From PZPK01 sp041590075 (lineage in GTDB: Bacteria > Pseudomonadota > Gammaproteobacteria > Pseudomonadales > Oleiphilaceae), in NCBI GenBank assembly GCA_041590075.1, contig JBFHUL010000133.1, positions 1 to 5,292 on the forward strand: DNA of 5,292 nt, written 5' to 3'. This document shows, one piece after another, positions 5,007-5,292 of the stretch. The notes beneath the pieces were generated by a model. The model was not told the origin of the DNA. It saw nothing but the letters and a program-made list of their open reading frames with translations, and searched no databases. The stretch's first letter is position 1, and each line of letters starts with the position of its first letter. The translations under genes were made by a program, and so were the position numbers.

Positions 5007-5292
5007 CTAGCTAAGTATAGGTATTGTTTGCCTACCACATTTAAACCCACTCTTGATGCGGGTCCTATGGAAGGTAGCGCGAAAATATGAGGCATCTATT
5101 TTTGCTATGCCCGTCATACCACGCTCCATGGCCCCGCACACCCTGGGGTGTCTCTCTTGGGCGCAACTGATGGAGCTTGGATAGGACTGCGCGTTTTCGC
5201 TTTTGCCTCACTGCGGTAATAAAGAGCTCTGCCACGTTACGCCCGCTTTCCTCTTTTTCCAGGCATGTTTGCCGAGAACATATAAGGCCTGA

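Larger units (their letters stand above)
4834..5292. other. Gene-free tail, 459 bases
   Basis: I can support no protein or RNA gene here. The first 115 bases are GC-rich with hairpins and two 7-bp duplications. From about 4980 the DNA becomes clearly more AT-rich. Short inverted repeats are GGCAT/ATGCC (5091-5095 with 5107-5111), ACACCC/GGGTGT (5138-5143 with 5146-5151) and ATGTT/AACAT (5265-5269 with 5277-5281), none followed by a T tract. No tRNA TTC-loop pattern, rRNA segment or clear transposon end was seen. Confidence 0.6.

Noticed and set aside
5053..5066. Second possible ANR/FNR box (TTGAT-GCGG-GTCCT)
   Set aside because: One half-site is complete but the other ends CT in place of AA, and no -10 element lies at the class II spacing.
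5138..5151. ACACCC/GGGTGT palindrome as a terminator or operator
   Set aside because: The loop is only 2-4 bases, no T tract follows, and no neighbouring gene or promoter gives it a role.
5087..5170. Plus-strand 27-codon frame starting MRHLFLLC, overlapping a 7-codon frame (from ATG 5067) by ATGA
   Set aside because: The nearest GGAAGG is 12 bases from the start, and there is no attenuator-like structure or following gene to make a leader peptide credible.
5065..5292. Minus-strand frame open from the window edge to a stop at 5065-5067 (75 codons)
   Set aside because: It could be the end of a gene beyond the edge, but 75 open codons in one of six frames is within chance, there is no recognisable motif, and the composition is unlike the real genes.

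Overview
The window reads as ordinary chromosomal DNA from a gammaproteobacterium. The genes have moderate-to-high GC and good Shine-Dalgarno sites, one protein is a tandem UspE-type universal stress protein, and there is a well-formed ANR/FNR-type binding site. This placement is an inference from gene types and signals. I see no transposase, integrase, phage gene, CRISPR array, rRNA or tRNA.

Layout: (1) 1-1404 (+) encodes a beta-CASP metallo-beta-lactamase-fold RNA exonuclease of the CPSF73-like type. (2) 1419-2288 (+), starting 14 bases further on, encodes a LOG-family nucleotide phosphoribohydrolase with a long N-terminal extension and a helical insertion. (3) 2289-3389 (-) is convergent with gene 2, and the two stop codons touch with no base between them. 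It encodes an exported NodB-type polysaccharide deacetylase with an unassigned C-terminal module. (4) 3436-4437 (+), divergent from gene 3, encodes a tandem-domain universal stress protein. (5) 4534-4833 (+) encodes a 99-residue charged, coiled-coil-like protein that I do not recognise. (6) 4834-5292 holds no supportable gene. It begins with hairpins and short tandem duplications and continues into more AT-rich DNA with one candidate promoter.

The clearest regulatory signal is in the 96 bases between genes 4 and 5. A 14-bp ANR/FNR-type palindrome begins on the base after the gene 4 stop codon. A TATGCT -10 element lies downstream at the spacing expected for an activator centred at -41.5, with no -35 hexamer. 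This suggests that the small coiled-coil protein is induced at low oxygen.

Genes 1 and 2 look like a two-gene operon. An exonuclease releasing 5'-mononucleotides and a hydrolase splitting mononucleotides into base plus ribose 5-phosphate would form a short RNA-salvage route. That coupling is a hypothesis. With the universal stress protein and the oxygen-responsive promoter nearby, the locus looks like a stress or low-oxygen neighbourhood interrupted by one cell-envelope gene on the opposite strand.
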